Made by a program: the position numbers and the translations under genes. Below, piece by piece: positions 1 through 8,077 of a DNA stretch of 8,769 nucleotides (its first letter is position 1; the number at the start of each line of letters is the position of its first letter). The notes under the pieces were generated by a model. That model saw only the letters and a list, made by a program, of their open reading frames with translations, was not told where the DNA came from and did not search any database. The stretch is from Firmicutes bacterium UBA1440 (lineage in GTDB: Bacteria; Bacillota; Clostridia; Peptostreptococcales; Anaerovoracaceae). Where the stretch lies: assembly GCA_002329565.1 (NCBI GenBank), contig DCTM01000047.1, positions 2,132-10,900 of the forward strand, read 5' to 3'.

Positions 1-968
1 CGCTGCCCGCCGTGTGGGACGGCGGCTTTCACGTCGAGCGGGTCGGTCCGGTGGGGGAGAGCCTGATGGCGGACCCGATGGACTACCGCGCCACCGTCAA
101 CCTGCCGGACACATGGCAGGTGGCGGCGGGGGGCGATGCGCGCGCCGAGCGCGCGGGCGCGGCGCGGCAGAACGTGACGGTGACGCTTTCAAACGCCCGC
201 TGCTTTGCCCTCACCCTCAGCCGCCGCTACGTCGAAGTGGAGCGCGCGTCCGGCTCCGGCATCACCGTGCGCGCCTACGCCAACGACCGCGCCGCCGCGG
301 CCCGGGCCGCCGAGGCCGCGGCGAAGGCGGTGGACATTTATTCCGAAGCCTTTGGCGCCTATCCCTTTGAAAGCCTGACCGTCGCCCAGGCGGATCTGGT
401 GGAAGGGGCGGCGTTTTCCGGCATCGTCATGCTGCCGGAGGACCTGTACGCCTATTCGCGGCGGGGCGAGCTGGAGTATCAGGCGGCGCGGCTGACCGCG
501 CGGGCGTGGTTTGGCGAAATCGTGGGCTCGAACCCCGCCGAGGCGCCCTGGCTCACGGAATCGCTGGCCGCTTATTCGGCGCTCTACTACTACGAGCGCG
601 CCTACGGCCGCGACCGGTACCTTGAGGAGCTGAACGCGAGGGTCACGCCGTCGCTCCGGCTCACGATTCCCGGCGGTGTGACGGTGGACGGCGAGGCGCT
701 CTCCTTCGGCACCGTCGGAGATTATCAGGCCGTGGTGCGGGGGCGCGGCGCGGCGGTCATGCACGAAGTGGGCGTGGTGCTGGGGGAGGACGCGCTTATC
801 GGCGCGCTGAAGCTGTACGTAGCGCAAAATGCCGGGCGCATCGCCACCGCGGCGGATTTTTACGCCGCCCTCAGCCAGGCCTCCGGCCGGGACGCCACGG
901 GCCTGATGACGGAGCTGCTCACGGACATCGATCAGTACGTGGGCCAGGCGCTGGACTGGTACGAGTAG
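1..968 (+). CDS. M1-family aminopeptidase-like protein, catalytically degenerate (5' partial)
   Basis: The frame is open from the window edge (first full codon at 3) to TAG at 966-968, so only about 320 C-terminal residues are visible and the true start lies upstream. Numbering residues from the GTG at 12, residues 1-85 resemble the end of the M1 N-terminal beta domain. Residues 100-318 follow the thermolysin-like fold: a Y-P-F-E segment at 117-120, V-E-G-A-A-F-S-G at 130-137 where M1 enzymes have G-x-M-E-N/Y, and A-W-F-G-E-I-V-G then W-L-T-E-S-L-A-A-Y around the metal site. The HExxH position, however, reads R-L-T-A-R (160-164), the exopeptidase-motif Met-Glu is Ala-Ala, and the usual catalytic Tyr before x-K/R-G-A is Arg243. 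Only the second zinc glutamate (E183) remains. The frame is uninterrupted and keeps GC-rich codons, so this looks like a maintained pseudoenzyme rather than a decayed gene. Its function is unknown; a binding or scaffolding role is inference. Family assignment is by alignment from memory. Confidence 0.72.
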   Translation, partial: LPAVWDGGFHVERVGPVGESLMADPMDYRATVNLPDTWQVAAGGDARAERAGAARQNVTVTLSNARCFALTLSRRYVEVERASGSGITVRAYANDRAAAARAAEAAAKAVDIYSEAFGAYPFESLTVAQADLVEGAAFSGIVMLPEDLYAYSRRGELEYQAARLTARAWFGEIVGSNPAEAPWLTESLAAYSALYYYERAYGRDRYLEELNARVTPSLRLTIPGGVTVDGEALSFGTVGDYQAVVRGRGAAVMHEVGVVLGEDALIGALKLYVAQNAGRIATAADFYAALSQASGRDATGLMTELLTDIDQYVGQALDWYE

Positions 969-991
969 CGTCGGTCATTTTGCGGCCCGCG

Positions 992-1013
992 GCGCGCCTT
1001 TTGCGCGCGCTTT
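992..1013 (+). terminator. Weak candidate terminator after the M1-like gene
   Basis: A 6-bp GCGCGC stem (992-997 with 1003-1008) closes a 5-nt CTTTT loop. It lies 23 bp after the M1-like stop codon, and only a short TTT (1011-1013) follows. The stem could end transcription, but alternating GC is common in such GC-rich DNA and the T-run is poor, so this is tentative. Confidence 0.25.
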
Positions 1014-1021
1014 CGGACAAT

Positions 1022-1050
1022 TTGAACGAAAAGCGGTTATTTTCGTCCAA
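1022..1050. repeat. Inverted repeat, operator-like, upstream of the phasin-like gene
   Basis: Two 11-bp arms, TTGAACGAAAA (1022-1032) and TTTTCGTCCAA (1040-1050), pair with a single mismatch (1025 against 1047) around a 7-nt centre. The repeat ends 7 bp before the TATAAT at 1058-1063, so it covers the region where a -35 element would sit. No T-run follows, which argues against a terminator. The position and the AT-rich arms, in otherwise very GC-rich DNA, suggest a binding site for a regulator. That role is inferred. Confidence 0.5.
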
Positions 1051-1057
1051 TGATTGG
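1047..1057. repeat. Perfect short palindrome abutting the -10 box
   Basis: CCAAT-G-ATTGG is a perfect 5-bp inverted repeat with a 1-nt centre. It overlaps the right end of the larger inverted repeat and touches the TATAAT box. Its right arm supplies the TG of the extended -10 element. It may be an operator half or may be coincidental. Confidence 0.35.
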
Positions 1058-1063
1058 TATAAT
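1055..1063 (+). promoter_or_regulatory. Extended -10 promoter for the phasin-like gene
   Basis: TGGTATAAT is a consensus TATAAT hexamer (1058-1063) preceded by TGn, the extended -10 form used by the housekeeping sigma factor. No good -35 hexamer lies 16-18 bp upstream (that region is GTTATT-like), which is acceptable for an extended -10 promoter. Start of transcription would be near 1070, about 40 nt before the ATG at 1111. Confidence 0.65.
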
Positions 1064-1110
1064 AAGGATGATCCGCGGCCGGCACGGCCGCTGTCAAAGG
1101 AGTGAAGAGT

Positions 1111-1596
1111 ATGGCGGATGAACTGCGCAAGGTGATCATGGCGGGCGTCGGTGCCGTGGCCCACGCGGTGGAGAAGACGGCGGACGCGATCAGCGAGGCC
1201 ACCAAGGGCGAAAACCGCGAGCGCGTCAAGGCCGCGGTGGACGATTTGGCCAAGAAGGGTGAGGACGCCGTCGAAAAGGGCAAGGCCGTGGGCGGCGAGC
1301 TGATCGGCAAGATCGGCGACGCCTTTGCCGGACTCAAGAATGTGGAGGCGGACGACATCAAGGCGCGCCTCGGCGACCTGGCGGATGACGCGCTGGACGA
1401 GATTGAGCGCGCGGTCGGCGAGCTCAAGCACCGCCGCGCCTCGGAGAAGCCCCAGGGCGGCGAAGGCACCGGCATGCACCCCGAGTCCGGCGATAAGCCC
1501 GAGGGCGCCGAGGCGGAGGCCGAGGCGGCGGCGGACGGCACCGCCACCCGCGAGGATGGCGAGGACCTGTCCGAGGGCGAAAAGCCCGACGAGTGA
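1111..1596 (+). CDS. Small phasin-like helical protein with acidic low-complexity tail
   Basis: This encodes 161 residues. The ATG at 1111 is chosen because AAAGGAG (1096-1102) lies 8 nt upstream; the GTG at 1102 overlaps that site. There is no signal peptide or membrane segment. Residues 1-108 look almost entirely helical and amphipathic. They include an L-R-K-V-I-M-A-G-V-G-A-V-A start, an E-K-T segment near 21, and A-K-K-G-E-D-A-V-E-K-G-K at 47-58. That order resembles the short phasin-family proteins seen in many Clostridia (LAGLGA...EK...KKGE...EKGK). Residues 109-161 form a hydrophilic Glu/Gly/Ala-rich tail, probably disordered. In the wider family, phasins coat polyhydroxyalkanoate granules. 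Many Firmicutes homologues have no known granule role, so function here is unassigned. It probably forms its own transcription unit, between the extended -10 promoter and the hairpin at 1626. Codon use is strongly GC3-biased, like the M1-like gene and unlike uvrA. Confidence 0.8.
   Translation: MADELRKVIMAGVGAVAHAVEKTADAISEATKGENRERVKAAVDDLAKKGEDAVEKGKAVGGELIGKIGDAFAGLKNVEADDIKARLGDLADDALDEIERAVGELKHRRASEKPQGGEGTGMHPESGDKPEGAEAEAEAAADGTATREDGEDLSEGEKPDE
1507..1528 (+). repeat. Short direct repeat encoding an Ala/Glu tract
   Basis: The 10-mer GCCGAGGCGG occurs at 1507-1516 and again at 1519-1528, a 12-bp period. It encodes the alternating Ala-Glu stretch around residues 133-140 of the phasin-like protein. 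Such a tract can vary in length by slippage, but no comparison is available here. Confidence 0.5.
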
Positions 1597-1625
1597 GCGA
1601 TTTTTTCCCGTTGATGGACCCCTGT

Positions 1626-1652
1626 CGGCCCCGGCCAAGCGCGCCGGGGCCG
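1626..1652 (+). terminator. Perfect 10-bp GC hairpin between the phasin-like gene and uvrB
   Basis: CGGCCCCGGC (1626-1635) pairs perfectly with GCCGGGGCCG (1643-1652) around a 7-nt loop, 29 bp after the phasin-like stop codon. A T4 run occurs only at 1667-1670, about 15 nt past the stem, so it is not a textbook intrinsic terminator. It may still terminate or pause transcription of the upstream gene, or shield its mRNA 3' end. Confidence 0.5.
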
Positions 1653-1666
1653 CGCCTGTCCCGCCC

Positions 1667-1695
1667 TTTTCAGATCGGCCGGGGTATGCTATACT
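1667..1695 (+). promoter_or_regulatory. Promoter for uvrB (extended -10)
   Basis: TATACT (1690-1695) preceded by TGC (1687-1689) is an extended -10. A 4/6 -35 match, TTTTCA (1667-1672), lies 17 bp upstream. The uvrB ATG is 28 nt after the -10 box. I saw no Firmicutes LexA box (CGAAC-N4-GTTCG type) in the 126-bp gap, so SOS control is not supported by this sequence. Confidence 0.6.
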
Positions 1696-1722
1696 GTGTG
1701 TAACCGCACGATGGAGGAGAGT

Positions 1723-3693
1723 ATGTTTCAGCTACGCGCGCCCTATCAGCCCCGGGGCGATCAGCCGCAGGCCATCGAGGCGCTGGCTGAGGGCCTCGAA
1801 GCGGGGCTCAGGCACCAGGTGCTGTTGGGGGTCACCGGCTCCGGCAAGACCTTCACCATGGCCAGCGTGATCGCAAAGGCCCAGCGCCCGGCGCTGATCA
1901 TCGCCCACAACAAGACCCTGGCCGCCCAGCTGGCCGCGGAGTTCCGGGAGTTCTTTCCGGACAACGCCGTGGGCTATTTTGTCAGCTACTACGACTACTA
2001 TCAGCCGGAGGCCTATGTGCCGTCGACGGATACCTATATAGAAAAAGATTCGCAAATTAACGATGAAATCGATAAACTGCGCCACTCGGCGACCGCTGCG
2101 CTGGCGGAACGCAGGGATGTCATAATCGTGGCGTCCGTTTCCTGCATTTACGGACTCGGTTCGCCGTTCGATTACGAGAATCAGATGCTGTCGCTGCGTC
2201 CGGGGCAGGAAAAATCGCGGAGAGATATTCTTCGCCGTTTGGTTGATATCCAATATACCCGTAACGATACCGACTTTCGCCGCGGTACGTTTCGTGCTCG
2301 CGGAGATACTGTCGATATCTTCCCGTCGGGCTCCGAGAATGCGCTTCGCGTAGAACTGTTCGGCGACGAAGTCGAGGCACTCAAAGAATTCAACCCGCTT
2401 ACAGGTGAAATCATCGGCCTCAGAAGTCATATTTCGGTTTATCCGGCATCGCATTATGTCACTTCAAGGGAAAACATGGAGCGTGCCATCGGCGAGATTG
2501 AGGATGAACTGGCAGAGCGCGTCAAGTGGTTCAACGAGCGCGGCAAGCTGCTCGAAGCGCAGCGCATTGAACAGCGTACGCGTTACGATATAGAGATGCT
2601 GCGAGAAATCGGTGTCTGTAAAGGTATCGAAAACTACTCGCGCTATATCAGTAATGTTCCGGCAGGGGAAAAACCGTATACGCTGATAGATTATTTTCCG
2701 GATGATTTCCTTATCATAATAGATGAGTCGCACGTCATGCTGCCACAGCTGCGCGCTATGTATGCAGGTAACCTCTCGCGCAAGAATTCACTCGTCGATT
2801 ATGGATTCAGACTGCCATCGGCACTTGACAACCGACCTCTTAAATTTGAGGAATTCGAGAACATCGCCAAGCAGGTAATCTATGTGAGTGCGACGCCGTC
2901 TGAGTATGAGAAGCAAAAGAGCGGTGGGATTTCCGCAGAGCAGATCATTCGTCCGACGGGATTACTTGACCCTAAAATCGACATTTACCCTTCTGAAGGA
3001 CAGATAGATCATCTGATCGGTGAGATAAATAAGGTTACGGCTGTCGGCGAGCGCGTGCTTGTGACGACTCTGACGAAGAAGATGGCCGAGCATTTGACGG
3101 AATATCTGAAGGGGGCCGGGATCAAGGTCAGATATTTGCATTCGGAAGTCGAAACCCTTGAGCGTATGGAAATCATACGTGATTTACGTATGGGAGTTTT
3201 CGATGTGCTTGTCGGAATTAACCTTTTGCGTGAGGGCATCGATTTACCCGAAGTAAGTCTGGTGGCCATCCTCGATGCGGACAAAGAAGGATTTCTGCGA
3301 ACCGAAACATCGTTGATCCAAACCATCGGCCGTGCCGCGCGTAACGCGGACGGGCGCGTGATCATGTATGCCGACCGTATCAGCAATGCGATGCAAAAGG
3401 CGATTGACGAGACGGAGAGAAGGCGCAAGATACAACAAGCTTATAACGAGGCGCATAATATTACGCCTGAGACAATCAAGAAAAGCATTCGTGAAGTTAT
3501 CGAAGCCACAAAGGTTGCCGATAAGGAGGACGAATATTACAAAGGCAGGACACCTCTCGAGCTGACAAAAAAAGAGCTCGGCGAATATATAAAGAAATTG
3601 GAAAAAGAAATGAAACAGGCAGCATCGGATTTGCAGTTTGAGCGCGCCGCGGAGCTGCGCGACAAGATCTTCGAGTATAAGGTGCGCCTATAA
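1723..3693 (+). CDS. uvrB: UvrB, excinuclease ABC subunit B
   Basis: UvrB is the cytoplasmic helicase-like subunit of nucleotide excision repair. It is loaded by UvrA, verifies damage by inserting a beta-hairpin between the strands, and then recruits UvrC. The ATG at 1723 is chosen because GGAGGAGA (1713-1720) precedes it and the protein then begins M-F-Q-L as the family does; GTG 1696 and ATG 1711 give non-homologous extensions. This gives 656 residues, a normal length. Visible motifs are Walker A GVTGSGKT (36-43), the Tyr-rich beta-hairpin [10 protein letters not shown] starting at 89, Walker B-type D-E-S-H (334-337), helicase motif [10 protein letters not shown] (533-540), and the C-terminal UVR motif (about 627-649) that binds UvrC. 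No key residue is missing. The oddity is composition: codons 1 to about 105 are GC-rich, and the rest uses moderate-GC codons including ATA and AGA. The coding sequence is therefore a mosaic or an assembly join. Confidence 0.97.
   Translation: MFQLRAPYQPRGDQPQAIEALAEGLEAGLRHQVLLGVTGSGKTFTMASVIAKAQRPALIIAHNKTLAAQLAAEFREFFPDNAVGYFVSYYDYYQPEAYVPSTDTYIEKDSQINDEIDKLRHSATAALAERRDVIIVASVSCIYGLGSPFDYENQMLSLRPGQEKSRRDILRRLVDIQYTRNDTDFRRGTFRARGDTVDIFPSGSENALRVELFGDEVEALKEFNPLTGEIIGLRSHISVYPASHYVTSRENMERAIGEIEDELAERVKWFNERGKLLEAQRIEQRTRYDIEMLREIGVCKGIENYSRYISNVPAGEKPYTLIDYFPDDFLIIIDESHVMLPQLRAMYAGNLSRKNSLVDYGFRLPSALDNRPLKFEEFENIAKQVIYVSATPSEYEKQKSGGISAEQIIRPTGLLDPKIDIYPSEGQIDHLIGEINKVTAVGERVLVTTLTKKMAEHLTEYLKGAGIKVRYLHSEVETLERMEIIRDLRMGVFDVLVGINLLREGIDLPEVSLVAILDADKEGFLRTETSLIQTIGRAARNADGRVIMYADRISNAMQKAIDETERRRKIQQAYNEAHNITPETIKKSIREVIEATKVADKEDEYYKGRTPLELTKKELGEYIKKLEKEMKQAASDLQFERAAELRDKIFEYKVRL
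2027..2042. other. Abrupt composition and codon-usage boundary inside uvrB
   Basis: By hand count, 121-180 is 51/60 GC, 1741-1800 is 43/60 and 1921-1980 is 39/60. In contrast 2041-2100 is 29/60, 2221-2280 is 26/60 and 4261-4320 is 18/60. The first in-frame ATA codon I can find in the window is at 2038-2040, and AGA codons appear only after it. The boundary falls at about UvrB residue 105, inside the conserved beta-hairpin region where two orthologues would share near-identical DNA. The reading frame and protein motifs are undisturbed. Confidence 0.75.
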
Positions 3694-3711
3694 AGGGGTT
3701 AATACAAAACA

Positions 3712-6561
3712 ATGCATGACAAAATAGTAATCAAAGGTGCCAAGGAGCACAATCTTAAGAATATCAATCTGGAGCTGCCGCGCGATAAGATGATTGTGCT
3801 GACCGGACTTTCCGGTTCAGGCAAATCATCAGTGGCTTTCGATACGATCTACGCCGAAGGTCAACGCCGCTATATGGAGAGCCTTTCTTCATACGCACGG
3901 CAATTCCTCGGCAGAATGGAAAAGCCGGATGTAGAGTATATAGAGGGCCTTTCACCGGCAATCTCCATCGATCAAAAAACGACAAACAAAAACCCGCGCT
4001 CGACTGTCGGCACAGTGACAGAGATACACGATTATCTTCGTCTTCTGTTTGCTCGCATCGGTATCCCGCATTGCCCGGTATGCGGGAAGGAAATTTCAAG
4101 CCAGTCGGTCGATCAGATTGTCGACAACCTGATGGCAATGGGAGAAGGTACGCGTATCACTGTGCTTGCGCCCGTGGTGCAAGGACGCAAAGGCGAGCAC
4201 GAGAAAGTGCTTGAACGTATCCGAAAGGAAGGCTTTTCGCGCGTAAGGGTTGACGGTGAAATTTATCGCCTCGAAGAGGAAGAAATCAAACTTGAAAAGA
4301 ACTTTAAACATAACATTGAAATCGTCATTGACAGGGTTATCGTCAAGCCGGGGTCGGAAAGCCGTTTGGCAGAGGCGGTTGAATCGGCTATCACGCATGG
4401 CAACGGCCTCGTAGTCGCACAGACCGGAAAAGACGGAGCGGAGGTTGAGAAGACATTCAGCACAAAACTGGCCTGCCCTGAGCACGGGGTCAGCGTCGAG
4501 GAATTGGAACCGCGATTGTTTTCGTTCAACGCCCCTTTCGGTGCCTGTCCGCATTGCAGTGGGCTCGGTTTCGATCAGCGCATTGACCCTTCGCTGATTA
4601 TAACAGATACAGACAAGAGTATAGTAGGCGGTGCGCTCAGCAAAATTTATGCTTCGATGGATATGATGGGCAGCTTTTACCGCCAGGTAATCGAGGCTCT
4701 TGCACGAGAGCACAATGTGGATATCAACACCCCGTACAAGGACTTACCGACGAAGTTTGTCCAAGAACTGTTGTACGGTACGGGTGAAAAGCATCTGAAA
4801 TACGTATACGAAAGTAAGAACACCGGGACGCGATCTTCCAGAGACCATGCGTTTGAGGGTTTGATAAACAACCTCGAGCGCCGTTATCGCGAGACGAACT
4901 CGATGTATATGAAGGAAAGAATCCAATTGTATATGAGAACCGTTACCTGTCCGAAGTGCGGAGGCAAGCGTTTTCGAGACGAAGTACTTGCCATAACCGT
5001 CGGCGGCAAGAACATCGCTGAACTTTCGGACCTTTCGGTTACGGAAATCATCGACTTCATCGATGCATTGGAGTTGACACAAAAGGAACAGATGATTTCA
5101 AAAATGATCCTGAAGGAAATCAAAGCCAGACTTCAATTCCTCGTCGATGTCGGATTGGATTATCTTACTTTGTCCCGTGCGGCCGCGACGCTGTCCGGTG
5201 GAGAATCACAGAGAATCCGCCTTGCGACGCAAATCGGATCAAGTCTTGTCGGCGTCCTGTATATCTTGGATGAACCGTCAATAGGTCTGCATCAGAAGGA
5301 CAACGAAAAGTTGCTCGCCACGCTCAGAAGACTGACAGACATCGGCAACACGCTGATTGTTGTCGAACACGATGAAGATACGATGTACGCAGCCGATTAT
5401 ATAGTTGACATCGGACCGGGTGCCGGCATAAACGGAGGTCAAGTTGTGGCGCAGGGCAGCGTCGATGATATCATGGCCTGCAAGGAGTCAGTGACAGGAC
5501 AATATCTCAGAGGGGAAAAGAAGATTGAGGTGCCTGCAATCAGACGTCCCGGTAACGGCAAAGAGATTGTAATTAAAGGGGCGGCCGAGAATAATCTCAA
5601 AGACATAGATGTACATTTCCCGCTGGGAAAGTTCGTTTGCGTTACGGGTGTATCGGGTTCGGGCAAGTCATCTCTGGTCAACGAGGTACTTTACAAGGTA
5701 TTGGCTGAGAAAATAAACCACTCGAAAGAAAAACCGGGCAAATACAAATCGGTTACGGGGCTTGAACATATTGATAAGATTGTCGATATCAACCAGAGTC
5801 CGATCGGGCGCACACCGCGTTCGAATCCCGCGACATATACAGGAGTCTTTACGCAGATTCGGGATTTGTTCGCTTCGCTGCCGGAGGCGAAGATGCGCGG
5901 CTATGAGAAGGGCAGGTTCAGTTTCAATGTCAAGGGAGGACGCTGTGAAGCCTGCAGCGGGGACGGTATCATCAAGATTGAGATGCACTTCTTGCCGGAT
6001 GTATACGTTCCCTGTGAAGTTTGTAAGGGCAAACGATACAACAGAGAGACATTGGAGGTAAAGTATAAGGGAAAGAGCATTTTCGATGTGCTCGATATGA
6101 ATATAAGCGAGGCGCTGAAGTTTTTCGAGAACATCCCCTCGATCGTACGTCAGCTCGAAACACTCGAGCAGGTCGGCCTCGGATATGTCAAGCTCGGACA
6201 AGCCTCGACTCAACTGTCGGGCGGTGAAGCGCAGCGTGTGAAATTGGCTTCGGAATTATCCAAGCGCAGTACGGGGAAGACTCTCTATTTGCTCGATGAA
6301 CCCACCACGGGATTGCATTTTGCAGACGTCGACAAATTGATTCAAGTACTTGACAAACTTGTGGATAGCGGTAATACTGTAATTGTGATTGAACATAATC
6401 TCGACGTTATCAAGCGTGCGGATTATATTATAGACTTGGGACCCGACGGCGGATTCAGGGGCGGAGATATCGTCGCAGAAGGTACGCCGGAGGAGGTTTC
6501 CTTATGTAAAGAATCATACACGGGACAATTTTTATCAAAGATACTGCAAAAGAAAGCTTAA
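3712..6561 (+). CDS. uvrA: UvrA, excinuclease ABC subunit A
   Basis: UvrA is the dimeric DNA-damage sensor ATPase that finds lesions and loads UvrB. Its 949 residues match the family length. Two ABC ATPase modules are complete: Walker A GLSGSGKS (32-39), signature LSGGESQR (494-501) and Walker B LYILDE (516-521); then GVSGSGKS (646-653), LSGGEAQR (835-842) and LYLLDE (858-863). Metal-binding pairs are C121/C124 with C413/C416, a C255-P-E-H258 pair with C279/C282, and C745/C748 with C768/C771. The C-x-x-H form at 255-258 replaces the C-x-x-C of E. coli; I recall it as a common Clostridia variant. The gene starts 18 bp after the uvrB stop codon, with AAAGGGG (3692-3698) as a somewhat distant ribosome binding site (13 nt). 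Tight spacing indicates co-transcription with uvrB. Codon use is moderate-GC throughout, matching the 3' part of uvrB but not the region before 2038. Confidence 0.98.
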   Translation: MHDKIVIKGAKEHNLKNINLELPRDKMIVLTGLSGSGKSSVAFDTIYAEGQRRYMESLSSYARQFLGRMEKPDVEYIEGLSPAISIDQKTTNKNPRSTVGTVTEIHDYLRLLFARIGIPHCPVCGKEISSQSVDQIVDNLMAMGEGTRITVLAPVVQGRKGEHEKVLERIRKEGFSRVRVDGEIYRLEEEEIKLEKNFKHNIEIVIDRVIVKPGSESRLAEAVESAITHGNGLVVAQTGKDGAEVEKTFSTKLACPEHGVSVEELEPRLFSFNAPFGACPHCSGLGFDQRIDPSLIITDTDKSIVGGALSKIYASMDMMGSFYRQVIEALAREHNVDINTPYKDLPTKFVQELLYGTGEKHLKYVYESKNTGTRSSRDHAFEGLINNLERRYRETNSMYMKERIQLYMRTVTCPKCGGKRFRDEVLAITVGGKNIAELSDLSVTEIIDFIDALELTQKEQMISKMILKEIKARLQFLVDVGLDYLTLSRAAATLSGGESQRIRLATQIGSSLVGVLYILDEPSIGLHQKDNEKLLATLRRLTDIGNTLIVVEHDEDTMYAADYIVDIGPGAGINGGQVVAQGSVDDIMACKESVTGQYLRGEKKIEVPAIRRPGNGKEIVIKGAAENNLKDIDVHFPLGKFVCVTGVSGSGKSSLVNEVLYKVLAEKINHSKEKPGKYKSVTGLEHIDKIVDINQSPIGRTPRSNPATYTGVFTQIRDLFASLPEAKMRGYEKGRFSFNVKGGRCEACSGDGIIKIEMHFLPDVYVPCEVCKGKRYNRETLEVKYKGKSIFDVLDMNISEALKFFENIPSIVRQLETLEQVGLGYVKLGQASTQLSGGEAQRVKLASELSKRSTGKTLYLLDEPTTGLHFADVDKLIQVLDKLVDSGNTVIVIEHNLDVIKRADYIIDLGPDGGFRGGDIVAEGTPEEVSLCKESYTGQFLSKILQKKA

Positions 6562-6588
6562 GGGCGTAAACATTCGGAGGAAAGAACA

Positions 6589-8037
6589 GTGCACACAGAA
6601 ACGAACCGCTATCCCGATCTGACTATGCTGACGGACTTTTATGAGATTACGATGGCGAACGGCTATTTTCAAAGCGATATGAGAGACGATATCGCGTATT
6701 TTGATACGTTCTTCAGAAATGTACCGGACAACGGCGGCTTTGCTATTATGGCGGGCTTGGAACAAGTCATAGAGTACCTTGAAAACCTGTCGTTTGACGA
6801 CAAGGATATCGAATATTTGCGGAGCAAGCAATGCTTCTCCGAAGAATTCTTACAATACTTGAGAGAATTTAAATTCTCCTGCGATGTCTGGGCGGTGCCG
6901 GAGGGAACACCTATTTTCCCATACGAACCGATTTTGACTGTAAGGGGGCCGGTTATTCAGGCGCAGTACATAGAAACTATGATTCTGTTGCTGATTAACC
7001 ATCAGAGCCTAATCGCTACGAAGGCCAATCGCATTGTACGGGCTGCGAAGGGACGTGCGGTTATGGAATTCGGTACGCGACGGGCGCACGGTCCGTCGGC
7101 CGCTGTGTACGGTGCCAGAGCGGCATATATAGGAGGTTGCGCCGGGACAGCTTGTACTGTCGCGGATGTCGATTACGGCATCTCGGCACTCGGAACCATG
7201 GCTCACAGCTGGGTGCAGATGTACGATACAGAATATGAGGCATTCAAGAAGTATGCGGATATCTACCCGGATAACTGTACCCTGCTTGTCGATACCTACA
7301 ATGTGCTCAAGAGCGGTGTGCCGAATGCAATCAGAGTCTTTAAGGAAAACAAACCGGCGGCAATGGGAATTCGCATCGACTCGGGTGACGTCGCTTATCT
7401 GACAAAGGAATCCAGAAAGATGCTCGATGCAGCCGGACTGCATGATTGCAAAATTGTAATTTCCAACTCGCTTGATGAGTATATTATCAGAGATGTACTG
7501 CAACAGGGCGCAAGCATCGACTCGTTCGGTGTCGGAGAACGGTTGATTACCGCCAAGTCAGACCCTGTATTCGGCGGTGTGTATAAATTGGCGGCCCTGG
7601 AGAGGGACGGACAAATAACTGCGAAGATTAAGATCTCCGAGAACATTGAGAAGATCACCAACCCCGGTTTTAAGAAAGTATATCGATTGTTCCGCAATAA
7701 CTCGAACAAAGCGATTGCCGATGTAATTACGATGGCGGACGAGGTGATTGCGGACAACGAACCCTATGAGATATTTGATCCTGTTGCGCCGTGGAAGAAA
7801 AAGGTCGTGACTGACTTTTACGCGAAGCCGTTGCAAGAGCAGATTTTCGACAAGGGCAAGCTCGTTTACAAGAGCCCTGATATAGATGAAATCAAACAGT
7901 ATTGCAACGAGCAGATCTCTAAGCTTTGGGATGAATTTCTGCGCTTTGAGAATCCGCAGACATATTATGTGGATCTGTCCCACAAGCTATGGAAGCTGAA
8001 GAACGATTTGATTGCAAATTTTTCCGAAAAGGGCTAA
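6589..8037 (+). CDS. pncB: Nicotinate phosphoribosyltransferase
   Basis: This enzyme converts nicotinate and PRPP to nicotinate mononucleotide with ATP hydrolysis, the entry step of Preiss-Handler NAD salvage in the cytoplasm. It has 482 residues, the long bacterial form. The start is GTG 6589, with GGAGG (6576-6580) 8 nt upstream. The protein opens with the family's L-T-M-L-T-D-F-Y-E-I-T-M-A-N-G-Y segment. Other recognisable segments are E-F-G-T-R-R-A-H-G (160-168); G-T-M-A-H-S near 203-207, with H206 as the likely autophosphorylated His; G-I-R-I-D-S-G-D (260-267) for phosphoribosyl binding; and S-F-G-V-G-E-R-L (312-319). It follows uvrA by 27 bp with no terminator between them, so read-through from uvrBA is likely. 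Nothing appears truncated. The close homologue nicotinamide phosphoribosyltransferase is unlikely given the match to the nicotinate family motifs. Confidence 0.94.
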   Translation: MHTETNRYPDLTMLTDFYEITMANGYFQSDMRDDIAYFDTFFRNVPDNGGFAIMAGLEQVIEYLENLSFDDKDIEYLRSKQCFSEEFLQYLREFKFSCDVWAVPEGTPIFPYEPILTVRGPVIQAQYIETMILLLINHQSLIATKANRIVRAAKGRAVMEFGTRRAHGPSAAVYGARAAYIGGCAGTACTVADVDYGISALGTMAHSWVQMYDTEYEAFKKYADIYPDNCTLLVDTYNVLKSGVPNAIRVFKENKPAAMGIRIDSGDVAYLTKESRKMLDAAGLHDCKIVISNSLDEYIIRDVLQQGASIDSFGVGERLITAKSDPVFGGVYKLAALERDGQITAKIKISENIEKITNPGFKKVYRLFRNNSNKAIADVITMADEVIADNEPYEIFDPVAPWKKKVVTDFYAKPLQEQIFDKGKLVYKSPDIDEIKQYCNEQISKLWDEFLRFENPQTYYVDLSHKLWKLKNDLIANFSEKG

Positions 8038-8077
8038 AAGTAAGATGTCTTTTGAGGAATGTTAAGTTAAAGACGTG

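Noticed and set aside
1..968. The M1-like frame as a decaying pseudogene
   Set aside because: There is no frameshift or internal stop over more than 320 codons, and GC3-biased codon use is kept throughout. Loss of the motifs alone fits a maintained pseudoenzyme better, though the upstream part is not visible.
919..1638. A 239-codon open frame on the - strand antisense to the phasin-like gene
   Set aside because: It spans the promoter, palindromes and hairpin, encodes Leu/Ala/Arg-rich low-complexity sequence, and is a typical shadow of a GC-rich + strand gene with few stop codons on the other strand.
1696..1722. An earlier uvrB start at GTG 1696 or ATG 1711
   Set aside because: The GTG lies at the end of the likely -10 box and the ATG overlaps the ribosome binding site. 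The extra residues do not match UvrB, while ATG 1723 gives the family's N-terminus with good spacing.
1597..1722. An SOS (LexA) box in front of uvrB
   Set aside because: uvrBA is SOS-controlled in many bacteria, so I looked. No CGAAC-N4-GTTCG-type dyad is present in the gap.
1732..2454. A 240-codon open frame on the - strand inside uvrB
   Set aside because: It is fully antisense to a highly conserved gene and crosses the composition boundary. No recognisable family was seen, so it is a shadow.
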